Source: Thiomargarita sp. (lineage in GTDB: Bacteria; Pseudomonadota; Gammaproteobacteria; Beggiatoales; Beggiatoaceae). Taken from it: a DNA stretch of 44,779 bases. The position numbers and the translations under genes are program-made. This document shows, in pieces, positions 32,770 through 42,042 of the stretch. Below the pieces are notes generated by a model that was given only the letters and a program-made list of their open reading frames with translations, was not told where the DNA came from and searched no databases. Each line of letters begins with the position of its first letter. Position 1 is the first letter of the stretch. The DNA lies in NCBI GenBank assembly GCA_020721045.1, contig DYNN01000014.1:1-44779 (forward strand). Direction: 5' to 3'.

Positions 32770-34788
32770 ATGAGAAAGTTGTGGTTGCTATTGATTTGTT
32801 GTTGCCACTCTGTTTATGCCATAGAAAATTTTTCGTTGGCATTTGAACAGATGGAGAGCAACGGATGGCAGGCACAAAACATTCAATTTCAATTAAATCA
32901 ATTAACTGAAACTGATTTTAGTTCACATATTTTAATTGCGCAACTGCAATTACCATTTATAAAAACATCGTTTAAACAACTAATTATCGATTGCCCACAC
33001 ATTTATCATTCAGTTGAAAAGATACTGTGTGTAGCAGGACAGTTTCACCTATCTCACGAAATATTAAGCGATTTATCAGGTCATCTCACTTTTAGCTATG
33101 ATTTGCTACAACAACAATTGCAATTAACCTTGACCCAAGTTGATTTCGCCGATGGGCAACTTGATTTGTCTTTGCAAATGGGCAAAAATTTTTGGCAAAC
33201 TGATATGGACTTACGCCAAATAAATTTATCTAAAATCAATGAATTATTTCCACAACCACTGACAATGACTGGTAACGCCGATTTAGATATTACAATAGCA
33301 CAAGGTGATGAAAAACAACAAATTGATGTGGTTGCAACGGTTGTAGAGGGAAATTTTGCCAATGCTGATTTTACCCAAGCGACTGAAAATTTATTATTTA
33401 ACATTAACTTGCAAGCAATTCATTTAAACGAACAATGGCAATTACAAGGAGATTTAACGATTCAGCAAGGTGGAATATATAGCGAACCCATTTATACAAC
33501 ATTTGATGATCAAGTTGCAAAATTGTTTTTTTTACTCACTTGGCAAGAAAATCGTCTAAAAATACAGCAATTAACTTATCAACATGGTGAAGCAATTGAT
33601 TTAACGGCGAAAGGAATGTTTAATTTTATCCCTTTTACCATTGAAGATTTATCGATACAAGCCACAATTCCGCAATTGCACAGTTTACGTGATGCCTATT
33701 TGGCTTCATGGTTGGAAACAAAACCATTTAATCAATTGATATTAGAAGGAAATGCAGCGGTTAATTTGGACTGGACAACATCAGGTATTCATTTTTTAAC
33801 GACTTTACATCAAGTGAATATTATTGATCCTAGCTTAAAAATCAGTTTGTTAGACCTCAATGGTACATTGCAATGGCATGATCAGTTGCCTTTGCCCAGT
33901 CATCTGTCTTGGTCATCGGGTTATCTGGCATCGGCTGTGTCATTGGGTGCAGGTCAGTTGGCAATGCAATTTGTAGGTGATCAAATGAGTTTATTAAGTC
34001 CTTTGTATTTACCGATTTTAGATGGTGGGTTACGGATAGAAGCTTTTGATTTAACAAGTTTTATTCAACCAGAAAAGATGCAATGGACTCTTAAAGGTCA
34101 AGTATTGCCTATTTCTCTCGCCGAAATGATGGCTGCTTTAAATTTACCTAAAATGGAGGGACAATTTTCGATAACTTTACCCACTATTCATTATAAAAAT
34201 CAATTTCTTAATATAGATAATCCCGTTATTATTAAATTATTCGATGGACAAATAGCGGTTGATAAGTTAATTGTGAATAAACCATTTGGACAACCGTCGA
34301 TATTAAATGCAGAAATTAAGCTTAATCAACTTAATTTGGCTAAATTGACCAAAATTACTAAATTTGGTGAAATACAGGGTGGATTATCCGGATTTATCAA
34401 TCAGTTAACAATGATTAATTGGCAACCAATCGCATTTAATGCTTATTTTGCTACACCGAAAAATAGCGTATTACCGCGCACGATTAGTCAAAAAGCGATT
34501 GATAATTTAACCAATTTAGGGGGTGGTGGTACGGTAGATACTTTGTCGCGTGCTGCGTTGAGTGTGTTTAAAGAGTTTTCTTATCAAGAATTGGGTTGGG
34601 GTTGTGAGTTAAAAAATGCTGTTTGTCATATGCACGGCGTTGATTTTAAAGAAGAAGGTTATTATATTATTAAGGGCGGAGGATTGCCTCGCATCGATAT
34701 TATTGGTTATAACAAGGAAGTCGATTGGCAAACTTTATTAACTCGTTTAAAAAGAGTGATGCATTTACAATCGCCAGTGATTGAGTAA
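32770..34788 (+). CDS. YdbH/AsmA-like periplasmic envelope protein
   Basis: This 672-residue protein has a Sec signal peptide (MRKLWLLLICCCHSVYA, cut near 17) and then long beta-rich sequence with repeated short strands, as in the AsmA/TamB/YdbH group, whose members bridge the periplasm and carry phospholipids to the outer membrane. The C-terminal motif GWGCELKNAVCHMHG plus YYIIKGGGLPRIDIIGYNKE is the recognisable family end. It has no transmembrane anchor apart from the signal. The YnbE and YdbL partners of E. coli YdbH are not present. It is probably co-transcribed with hrpA. The family is likely; the precise member is uncertain. Confidence 0.65.
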   Translation: MRKLWLLLICCCHSVYAIENFSLAFEQMESNGWQAQNIQFQLNQLTETDFSSHILIAQLQLPFIKTSFKQLIIDCPHIYHSVEKILCVAGQFHLSHEILSDLSGHLTFSYDLLQQQLQLTLTQVDFADGQLDLSLQMGKNFWQTDMDLRQINLSKINELFPQPLTMTGNADLDITIAQGDEKQQIDVVATVVEGNFANADFTQATENLLFNINLQAIHLNEQWQLQGDLTIQQGGIYSEPIYTTFDDQVAKLFFLLTWQENRLKIQQLTYQHGEAIDLTAKGMFNFIPFTIEDLSIQATIPQLHSLRDAYLASWLETKPFNQLILEGNAAVNLDWTTSGIHFLTTLHQVNIIDPSLKISLLDLNGTLQWHDQLPLPSHLSWSSGYLASAVSLGAGQLAMQFVGDQMSLLSPLYLPILDGGLRIEAFDLTSFIQPEKMQWTLKGQVLPISLAEMMAALNLPKMEGQFSITLPTIHYKNQFLNIDNPVIIKLFDGQIAVDKLIVNKPFGQPSILNAEIKLNQLNLAKLTKITKFGEIQGGLSGFINQLTMINWQPIAFNAYFATPKNSVLPRTISQKAIDNLTNLGGGGTVDTLSRAALSVFKEFSYQELGWGCELKNAVCHMHGVDFKEEGYYIIKGGGLPRIDIIGYNKEVDWQTLLTRLKRVMHLQSPVIE

Positions 34789-34796
34789 AAGTCAAA

Positions 34797-36002
34797 TTAT
34801 CTTTGTTTTTCATATTGATAAATCAGTTGTCCTAGATGTTTCATAAATGGTTTGCCAATAGTGTCATATTCGTAGTGATTGTCATTCATGGTTTCATTTT
34901 CATTAACATAAAGTGTGGCTGATAGAAAAAATTCTATTTTATTGACTTCATCAAGAATATACGCTACATCACTGATAAAACCATAAGATAGTCCTACTTT
35001 ATTGAAAATACGTATATTTTTATCAAGGTGAGTTGAGTTACCCAGTAACAGAAATTTTCTTGTATTATCTGGATAGTGATGATATTCTTGTATATCCGAT
35101 TCGCGCGGTAAAGTGGCTAAAGTTTCTTTTAAAAAGCTATAATCGGTATTTGTTAGTTGAAAGCGTCGAAATTGTGGCATTGAATCAGGAAATATGATAC
35201 TTATTAACATATTATGCAAATCAGAAAGTGGAATAAAGTTAAATTCAGTAAAATCCATAGGTTCATATAATTTTTTTCTCGATTCGGTGTAATTTATTTT
35301 GCCTACTTTTGCATTTTTTTCTTTTAAATTAATTGTTTGAGTGTAATCTTTTGAATTAAACAGTGCAGGTTGTTTATAAATAATTTGCTCGTTGTCGTAA
35401 AAAGTTATGGGGTTAGTGTGGCGATTTTGTTCAGTATTACAAGCGGGATTCAGTCGACGCAGAACATGGGCATCGTGGTAACTCATTGACCATAATCGCT
35501 CATTAATGTACTGTTGTCCTAAAAATTCATAAAGACGATTGTAAGCTTCGTTATCACTCATAATTAACGCTTTTTTAATGTAGGTTGCAATCGTTGCTAG
35601 ACCTGAAGACGTGGCATTATCGCGCTTTTGTGACGTTTGGCAGGCATAATCAGCTTGCGTTACCATGGTGGTTTCTTTGGTTAATTCGGGAATGGCGAGT
35701 TGATGAATTTTTTCTAATGCTAAGGCGGCAATGGGCAATTTTACTAGGCTAGCTGGATAATAAAATTGTTTGCTGGGTTGATAGGTCGATGTGGTTAAAT
35801 GTAGCAAATTTTGTTGATCGCGTTCAATTTGGGTGTAAATGATTTGAACTCGGTATTTTTTTGGATTTGCCAATATTCGGTTAAAATGTTTCGGTTCTGT
35901 ATGCAACAGTGTTTCAAGAAAGTTGGCAGGTAATGTATTTTCAGCATCAGAAACATTGCTGTATAATATCATGATAAGCAATAATATTTTAAGGTAACGC
36001 AT
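34797..36002 (-). CDS. Class A beta-lactamase-like serine hydrolase, exported
   Basis: The 401 residues have a signal peptide (1-20, ending VSDA) and all three motifs of the penicillin-recognising fold: S85-L-V-K88 in YYPASLVKLP, S149-D-N151 in IMSDNEAYNRLYEFLG, and a KTG-like K335-V-G337. At about 380 mature residues it is longer than true class A beta-lactamases (about 265), with an insertion between SDN and KVG (about 170-260). It is therefore more likely a peptidoglycan- or peptide-directed hydrolase than a resistance enzyme. It lies 15 bp after the hybrid kinase gene on the same strand, with a weak binding site, so expression probably depends on that gene. Its stop lies 8 bp from that of the convergent YdbH-like gene. 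Confidence 0.8.
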   Translation of the reverse strand: MRYLKILLLIMILYSNVSDAENTLPANFLETLLHTEPKHFNRILANPKKYRVQIIYTQIERDQQNLLHLTTSTYQPSKQFYYPASLVKLPIAALALEKIHQLAIPELTKETTMVTQADYACQTSQKRDNATSSGLATIATYIKKALIMSDNEAYNRLYEFLGQQYINERLWSMSYHDAHVLRRLNPACNTEQNRHTNPITFYDNEQIIYKQPALFNSKDYTQTINLKEKNAKVGKINYTESRKKLYEPMDFTEFNFIPLSDLHNMLISIIFPDSMPQFRRFQLTNTDYSFLKETLATLPRESDIQEYHHYPDNTRKFLLLGNSTHLDKNIRIFNKVGLSYGFISDVAYILDEVNKIEFFLSATLYVNENETMNDNHYEYDTIGKPFMKHLGQLIYQYEKQR

Positions 36003-36017
36003 AAATGGGTCCGATGT

Positions 36018-39000
36018 TTACTCGGTAGTTGCTGAAATCAAATAAGGCTGCACTAAATCGCTGACACCGTCAGAATCAAAGCTTTTAGCTAATTGCTCTA
36101 TTTTGTTGAGTAAGGGCAATAATTCGACGTTGCTGCGTAATTGTTTAGCCATGTCTAAAATGGCTGCTACATCCCCTTCTAATCCTAAGCGATGTAGTTG
36201 TGTTGCGTCATCAATTGATAATGGATAATCTGTTGTAATTTCAAACACTTCAGAAGGTACCGATGGACTATTTTGTACATGAGCTGAATTGAAAACTTCA
36301 TAAATCCAAATTAAATCCAAAGATTCTTGTAGGGTATTCAATAAAGCGTCAGCATCAATTGGTTTGGGTAAGAAAATGTTGCAGCCCGCATCGATACTTT
36401 GTTGTTGGTGATAGTCAAAAACACTGGCAGAAACGGCGATGACAGGTACTTGGCTAAAATGGGCGATTTTTCTGAAACGACGTGTGAATTCAAATCCATC
36501 CATCACTGGCATTACGAGATCGGTAAGGACAATATCTGGTTGATTTTCATTAGATTTATCTAAACCTTCCTGACCATTACATGCTTCTGTGATTGTAAAT
36601 CCTAGTGGTCTTAACAAATTGACCAATACTGAGCGATTTTCAGTTTTATCATCAATGATTAACACGTGACGTACTTTGCCTTCAAAACCGGTAATCATTG
36701 GTTTAAATTCAGATTTTTTGATCAGTATATCAGAAACTTCTACGACAGGTAGTGTGATTTGAAAAATACTGCCTTTGCGTAATTCACTGGTGACACTGAG
36801 ATCGCCGCCCATTTTTTCCGCTAATCTTTGAGTGATTGATAATCCTAAGCCCGTACCTTCCGCGCGTTGATTTTGATCGCCTACTTGTTGAAATGGGTGA
36901 AAAATACTTTCTAATTCATTTGACGCAATGCCTACACCAGTATCTTCTACCAAAAAATTAACTTTATGATTTTCATAGCTTATTTTTAAACTGACACCGC
37001 CGTCTGTGGTAAATTTAATCGCATTGCCTAATAAATTGATCAAAATTTGACGTAACCGCTTTTCATCTGTACGAATGCCAGCTGGTAGTGGTGATAATCT
37101 TTCATAAAAAAAGGCAATACCTTTTTGTTCTGCGCGTACTTTAAATAATTGCACAATGCTTTGAATAAATTCTTCAAAATGTACATTAGTTTCATATAAT
37201 TCAATCCGCCCAGCTTCAATTTTGGCTAAATCTAAAATATCATTGATTAAAGTTAATAAATATTCACCACTACGTTGAATAATTGCAATACCTTCGCGTT
37301 GTTTATCAGTGAGAGTCGCGTCCCGATTTAAAATTTGTGTATATCCCAAAATACCATTTAAAGGTGTGCGTAATTCATGGCTCATATTAGCTAGAAAAGA
37401 GCTTTTCGCTTGATTCGCCACTTCTGCTGTTTCTTTTGCCTGCTGTAATGCCCGTTCTACTTGTTTTCGTTCAGAAATATCTCGTATAATTTTCCAAATA
37501 TGACTGGGATTACTTTGTTCATCTAGCATTAAATAGGCTTGTATTTCAATTGGAATAACCGAACCATCTTTAAGTATGTATTCTTTTTCATAAAGCTCTG
37601 AATATCTTCTGGTTAAGACTTGTTCTTGTAAAATTGTTGCTTCTGATATATGCCATTTTTCTGGCGTAATATCTTGATATGAGAGTTGATAAATTTCTTC
37701 TTCTGTGTAACACGCTAAAATTCTTCTAAATGATTGATTAAATTGAATTATTCTTCCATCAAGATTGACACTAACAATCCCATCACGTAATCCATCATGC
37801 AATTCACGAAATCGACGTTCAGATTCTGCCAGTGCTGCTTCTATTTGTTTTTGTTTAGTTAAATCGACATGAGTACCGACAAGACGCACCGCTTTGCCTG
37901 CTTCATTCCAGACACCAACTGCGCGGGTTAAAATCCATCGGTAATGGTTGTCTTTGTGCCGTAATCGAACAATCAACTTATAATCTGTGCACTGTTTACT
38001 GGTATAATTAGCAAACATTTGACTAATAGGCTCTTTATCATCAGGGTGAACTTGTTCAAAAAAGACTTCCGGTTTATTAGGCAACTCATTATCACTAAAA
38101 CCTAACATCCCTTTCCAACGTTTGGAGTAATAAATGGTGCCCGTTTCCAAATTCCAATCCCATAATCCATCATTTGCACCTTCCATTGCCAATGCAAAGC
38201 GTTCTTCACTCCGGCGTAATGCTGTTTCTATTTGTTGGCGTTGTAACACTTCTTGTTGTAATAAATGAGTTTTTTCTTCTAAGGCTTCTGTTTGAGTGAT
38301 TAATTCTTCGTTTTGGGCTTCTAATTCTTCGTTTTGGGCTTCTAATTCTTCTGTTTGCGCTGCAATTTCTTCTTCTAAGCGTTGATTGTATTCTTTCAAA
38401 AATTGTTCGGCTTTACGACGTAAAGTAATGTCTTCAGACGTACCTAAAATACCAACTACACTCCCATCCGCATCATGTAAAGGAATTTTGTTAGTTTCTA
38501 GCCAACTTTCTTCATCGTCTTGGGTTTTATAAAGTTCAATAATATGTAATTCTGCTTGATCGCTTTTCATTATCCATTGATCATCTTGACGATATTTATC
38601 TGCACAATGTGACCAAGCGAGTTCATAATCGGTTTTGCCAATAATTTCATCGTGATGTTTAAAATTATTTATCAATGCCGTATGTTGGTTACAACCTAAA
38701 TATACAGAATTAATATCTTTCCAAAAAATAAGTTGTGGAATATTATCAATAATAAGGCGTAAAAATTCTTCTTTTTGACGTAAAGTAATTGAGATTTGCT
38801 GGCGTTTTTCACTTTCTTGTTGCAATTGTTGATTTCTTTCTGCCAATGCTTCTGTGTGCGCAAGCAATTCAGCCGTTTGCGCTTCAATCTCTTGTTTTAA
38901 TTGCTGATTATACGCCAGTATCAATTGTTCAGCTTGCTTGCGTTCAGACAGATCACGCGCAATAGCTATATAATACTGATGTTCTTCGTTGACCTTGATA

Positions 39001-40307
39001 TATTGTAAAGAAATTTCGACCGGATAAGTGCGTCCATTCTTGCGACGATGAACCGTTTCAAAACGAAATACAGATATTTTGCCTGTCTTGAGTGGCTCTA
39101 AAGTCAGCCCTACTTGCTCTATTGATTGAGTGGCATCAATGTCTAACGGCGTCATTTTCATCATTTCATCTAATGTGTAACCCATTGTATTTATAACACT
39201 ATTGTTGATGTAAACAAAATGCATTGTATTGGCATTAAGAATAAATATATTATCCATAACAATATCAACAAGTGTTCTAAATTGCTTCAATTCGGTAAAT
39301 TGAGTTTTAAGTAAATCCGCTGTTTGATTAAAAGCGTGTGCTAATTCTCCAATTTCGTCTTTTGATCTTGTAAGTACTTGAGTATCAAAATGTCCTTGCC
39401 CTAATCGCTGAGCGGCTGCTTTTAATGATAAAATAGGACGGATAATGCGATGGGCAAAAAAGATAACCACTAAAATCGCAATTAATAACAGAATTAAACC
39501 GTAAGAAATTAGTTGGTTACGCGACTCAATAAGCGGTTTGAAAACCTCATCTTCCCGATAATGAAAGATTAATGTCCAACCATTACCGGGGAAATCCAAA
39601 TAACCTTTTTCTGTGGCTAAAGTAAACACAGACTTTTCATGAGCATGTAAATCCGTTTTTGCCACTTGCTGTAACAATAATTGAGAATCATGGTTGGAAT
39701 AGAGCAGTAAACCTTGATGATCGATTAAATCAATATGAGTCTCTGTTGTTTCATTTATATCAATTTGAGCTAACAAGTTTTTTATAGGTATTTCTATGAC
39801 TAAAGCCCCTAATAAAGTATCATCTCCCCAAACCGGTGTCGCAAAAACAACCATGATCTGTTGAAACTCTGGTGAAAAATACACTTCACGCGCCATGCTT
39901 GCAATGCCTTGTTCATAAACTTCTCGCGTCCAAATTGAATCTGGTGCCACTTCACCAAGAGACTTTCCAGTAATATCTGCAATTTTAACGCGATGTAAAT
40001 CGAAAAAGGCTAAGGAAGCATATATTTTGTAAGTATCACGTATATATATCAGCTGTTTGGTCAATTCTAACGGAGAATATATGTAATTTTTAATGACAGA
40101 ATTTGATAATATTTTTATGTCGGCTGTACGTTCAAATAAAATCCAATCTATCTTATCCACACCACGGTCTGCTTGTTTTTGTAAATTTTGCGTAATCTGT
40201 TCGAGTATTATTTTTGTTGCCACATGATGTAAAAACATGCCTAACGGAAGGATAATCACCAACACAAATATCGAAAATAATAGAAAGATTTTAGTTGAAA
40301 ATTTCAT
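36018..40307 (-). CDS. Hybrid sensor histidine kinase with Cache-like sensor and four PAS domains
   Basis: The 1429 residues read as follows: TM1 (8-27), a periplasmic dCache-like sensor (30-265), TM2 (268-287), HAMP (288-340), and PAS 1 (343-455) and PAS 2 (515-628) separated by coiled coil. A second coiled coil (640-700) holds repeated EELEAQN heptads; PAS 3 (702-825) and PAS 4 (830-955) follow. Then come HisKA with H977 in SHELRTPLNG, HATPase (N1095; DTGVG from D1122; GTGLGLS), and a receiver domain with phospho-acceptor D1263 in LTDLVMPVMDG. The 100-residue tail is helical but shows no clear Hpt histidine. No separate response regulator or Hpt is nearby, so the output must be elsewhere. 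It senses something in the periplasm and sits in an operon with an exported serine hydrolase. Confidence 0.92.
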   Translation of the reverse strand: MKFSTKIFLLFSIFVLVIILPLGMFLHHVATKIILEQITQNLQKQADRGVDKIDWILFERTADIKILSNSVIKNYIYSPLELTKQLIYIRDTYKIYASLAFFDLHRVKIADITGKSLGEVAPDSIWTREVYEQGIASMAREVYFSPEFQQIMVVFATPVWGDDTLLGALVIEIPIKNLLAQIDINETTETHIDLIDHQGLLLYSNHDSQLLLQQVAKTDLHAHEKSVFTLATEKGYLDFPGNGWTLIFHYREDEVFKPLIESRNQLISYGLILLLIAILVVIFFAHRIIRPILSLKAAAQRLGQGHFDTQVLTRSKDEIGELAHAFNQTADLLKTQFTELKQFRTLVDIVMDNIFILNANTMHFVYINNSVINTMGYTLDEMMKMTPLDIDATQSIEQVGLTLEPLKTGKISVFRFETVHRRKNGRTYPVEISLQYIKVNEEHQYYIAIARDLSERKQAEQLILAYNQQLKQEIEAQTAELLAHTEALAERNQQLQQESEKRQQISITLRQKEEFLRLIIDNIPQLIFWKDINSVYLGCNQHTALINNFKHHDEIIGKTDYELAWSHCADKYRQDDQWIMKSDQAELHIIELYKTQDDEESWLETNKIPLHDADGSVVGILGTSEDITLRRKAEQFLKEYNQRLEEEIAAQTEELEAQNEELEAQNEELITQTEALEEKTHLLQQEVLQRQQIETALRRSEERFALAMEGANDGLWDWNLETGTIYYSKRWKGMLGFSDNELPNKPEVFFEQVHPDDKEPISQMFANYTSKQCTDYKLIVRLRHKDNHYRWILTRAVGVWNEAGKAVRLVGTHVDLTKQKQIEAALAESERRFRELHDGLRDGIVSVNLDGRIIQFNQSFRRILACYTEEEIYQLSYQDITPEKWHISEATILQEQVLTRRYSELYEKEYILKDGSVIPIEIQAYLMLDEQSNPSHIWKIIRDISERKQVERALQQAKETAEVANQAKSSFLANMSHELRTPLNGILGYTQILNRDATLTDKQREGIAIIQRSGEYLLTLINDILDLAKIEAGRIELYETNVHFEEFIQSIVQLFKVRAEQKGIAFFYERLSPLPAGIRTDEKRLRQILINLLGNAIKFTTDGGVSLKISYENHKVNFLVEDTGVGIASNELESIFHPFQQVGDQNQRAEGTGLGLSITQRLAEKMGGDLSVTSELRKGSIFQITLPVVEVSDILIKKSEFKPMITGFEGKVRHVLIIDDKTENRSVLVNLLRPLGFTITEACNGQEGLDKSNENQPDIVLTDLVMPVMDGFEFTRRFRKIAHFSQVPVIAVSASVFDYHQQQSIDAGCNIFLPKPIDADALLNTLQESLDLIWIYEVFNSAHVQNSPSVPSEVFEITTDYPLSIDDATQLHRLGLEGDVAAILDMAKQLRSNVELLPLLNKIEQLAKSFDSDGVSDLVQPYLISATTE
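38304..38345. repeat. Two exact 21-bp tandem units inside the kinase coiled coil
   Basis: The units 38304-38324 and 38325-38345 are identical, and a third copy decays after 38346. Each encodes one EELEAQN heptad on the minus strand, so slippage here adds whole heptads without breaking the frame. Confidence 0.9.
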
Positions 40308-40441
40308 TTTGCTCTCAAATAGCAGATTATTTTAATTATTGCCCATAAATAACTTATTAGCTTTTTTATGACTTCTAAGGCAACTACATAGTACAATACA
40401 CGTTATATTTTGATAAATACATATTTTACATAGGAAAAACA
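40308..40441. promoter_or_regulatory. Divergent promoter region, kinase operon / Mur ligase
   Basis: This 134-bp, very AT-rich gap lies between two diverging genes, so it must carry both promoters. AGGAAA at 40432 lies 6 bp before the Mur ligase ATG. I cannot single out -35/-10 boxes with confidence. Confidence 0.4.
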
Positions 40442-42034
40442 ATGGAACTTATCGCATTGTCAATTGGGCTTCTGAGCTATCTATTTTATATTTTTTGGAA
40501 AATCAGTAGAGAATTGCATATTTTACAACTTAATTCTTACATGAATCAGCGTTATTTTATTTGGATACAAAAAAATTTTTTAAAAACGATTACGTTAAAA
40601 GAATTTTTGCCTATTCTCATTATACCGCTATTATTCTTTGTGGCAAAACCACTCTTTTACCTGATTTGGACAGCGCTGTATATTTTCTTGTTTTTAAGTA
40701 AAAATATTGTTCCGCAAAAGAAACCTTTTATTGTAACTAGTCGCGTTAAAAGAATTTTAGCATTCACAATAATATTATTTTTAGCATCATTACTCTTTGT
40801 TTTTAGTACAATCGATCACACAAATAATCTTAATATAGCCATCATATTTACAATTTTGGCAACCATCAATATTTTTATCTTTATTGTCATTTTATTCACT
40901 AATTTAATGTTAATGCCACTAGAAAAATCTATCTCTCGCTGGTATTACAATGATGCCAAACAACAAATCAAACAAATGACTAATTTAACTGTCATTGGTA
41001 TTACCGGAAGTTTTGGCAAAACTAGCACTAAATTCTTTTTAAATGAGCTATTAACAGAAAAATTCAACGTGTTAATGACACCCGAAAGTTACAATACGCC
41101 CATGGGCGTAACCAAAGTTATCAGAACCACTTTAAGACCTATTCATGATATTTTTATTGTTGAAATGGGCGCAAAACAACGCGGGGATATTCAAGAATTG
41201 TGCGAATTGGTTCATCCGCAAATCGGTATTTTGACTGCAATTGGGGAACAACACTTAGAAACATTTAAAAATATTGAAACCATTATCCATACCAAAAACG
41301 AATTAATTGCTTCGTTACCCATTGATGGCATTGCTTTTTTAAACAAAGACAATACCAATATTCGTCATCTACCAAAATCTCGCGTGAACAAAATTATTAA
41401 TTATGGTCTGGAAACTGAAAATTTACATTATACTGCGAAAAATATACAAATAACGGCAACTGGTAGTCAATTTACGATACAAACCCCTGCTGCACAACAA
41501 ATTATATTACACACTAAATTGTTAGGAAAGCATAATATTTATAATATCTTAGCAGCAAGTGCAGTCGCTGCAGAATTAGGGGTTTCATGGGAAAAAATTC
41601 AATATGCCATAAAACGGCTAGAACCTGTACCGCATCGTTTGGTTCTAAAGAAAACACCGCAAAATATCACGATTATCGACGACGCGTTCAATTCTAATCC
41701 TGTGGGCGCACATATGGCGTTAGAAGTGTTACAAGCCATTGAAGGAAATAAAAAAATTTTAGTAACGCCCGGTATGGTAGAATTAGGCGCGAAAGAATAT
41801 GAATTAAACAAAGCGTGGGCAGAGCAAGCGGCAAGCTTTTGTGATTACATCATTTTAGTAGGTATCAAGCAAACTCAACCACTACAAGATGGCTTACAGG
41901 CAAAAAATTATCCCGCCACACAATATTATGTTGCAAAAGATTTTAACGCCGCTAATCAATACTTGCAAACCATTGCCCATTCCGGTGATGTGGTATTATT
42001 CGAAAATGATTTGCCTGATACCTACAATGAATAA
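40442..42034 (+). CDS. MurF-like Mur ligase with N-terminal membrane domain
   Basis: The 530 residues begin with four to five hydrophobic segments (about 3-20, 55-88, 104-124, 130-156). A Mur ligase core follows: P-loop GITGSFGKTSTK (186-197), the ESYNTPMGV and EMGAKQRGDI motifs, LTAIGEQHLETF, KNEL carbamate-lysine region, LLGKHNIYNILAASAVA, and IIDDAFNSNPVGAHMALEVL. The core is MurF type, which adds a D-Ala-D-Ala-like dipeptide to UDP-MurNAc-peptide. Housekeeping MurF of gammaproteobacteria is soluble and sits in the mra cluster. This one is membrane-bound and stands alone, so it is probably a second, specialised ligase for a related amide bond in the envelope. The exact substrate is unknown. 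Confidence 0.75.
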   Translation: MELIALSIGLLSYLFYIFWKISRELHILQLNSYMNQRYFIWIQKNFLKTITLKEFLPILIIPLLFFVAKPLFYLIWTALYIFLFLSKNIVPQKKPFIVTSRVKRILAFTIILFLASLLFVFSTIDHTNNLNIAIIFTILATINIFIFIVILFTNLMLMPLEKSISRWYYNDAKQQIKQMTNLTVIGITGSFGKTSTKFFLNELLTEKFNVLMTPESYNTPMGVTKVIRTTLRPIHDIFIVEMGAKQRGDIQELCELVHPQIGILTAIGEQHLETFKNIETIIHTKNELIASLPIDGIAFLNKDNTNIRHLPKSRVNKIINYGLETENLHYTAKNIQITATGSQFTIQTPAAQQIILHTKLLGKHNIYNILAASAVAAELGVSWEKIQYAIKRLEPVPHRLVLKKTPQNITIIDDAFNSNPVGAHMALEVLQAIEGNKKILVTPGMVELGAKEYELNKAWAEQAASFCDYIILVGIKQTQPLQDGLQAKNYPATQYYVAKDFNAANQYLQTIAHSGDVVLFENDLPDTYNE

Positions 42035-42042
42035 AAATGACC

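Noticed and set aside
34797-36002. Calling the serine hydrolase an antibiotic-resistance beta-lactamase
   Set aside because: It is about 120 residues longer than class A enzymes, has a large insertion and a KVG in place of KTG/KSG, and sits in a sensor-kinase operon. No resistance context exists.
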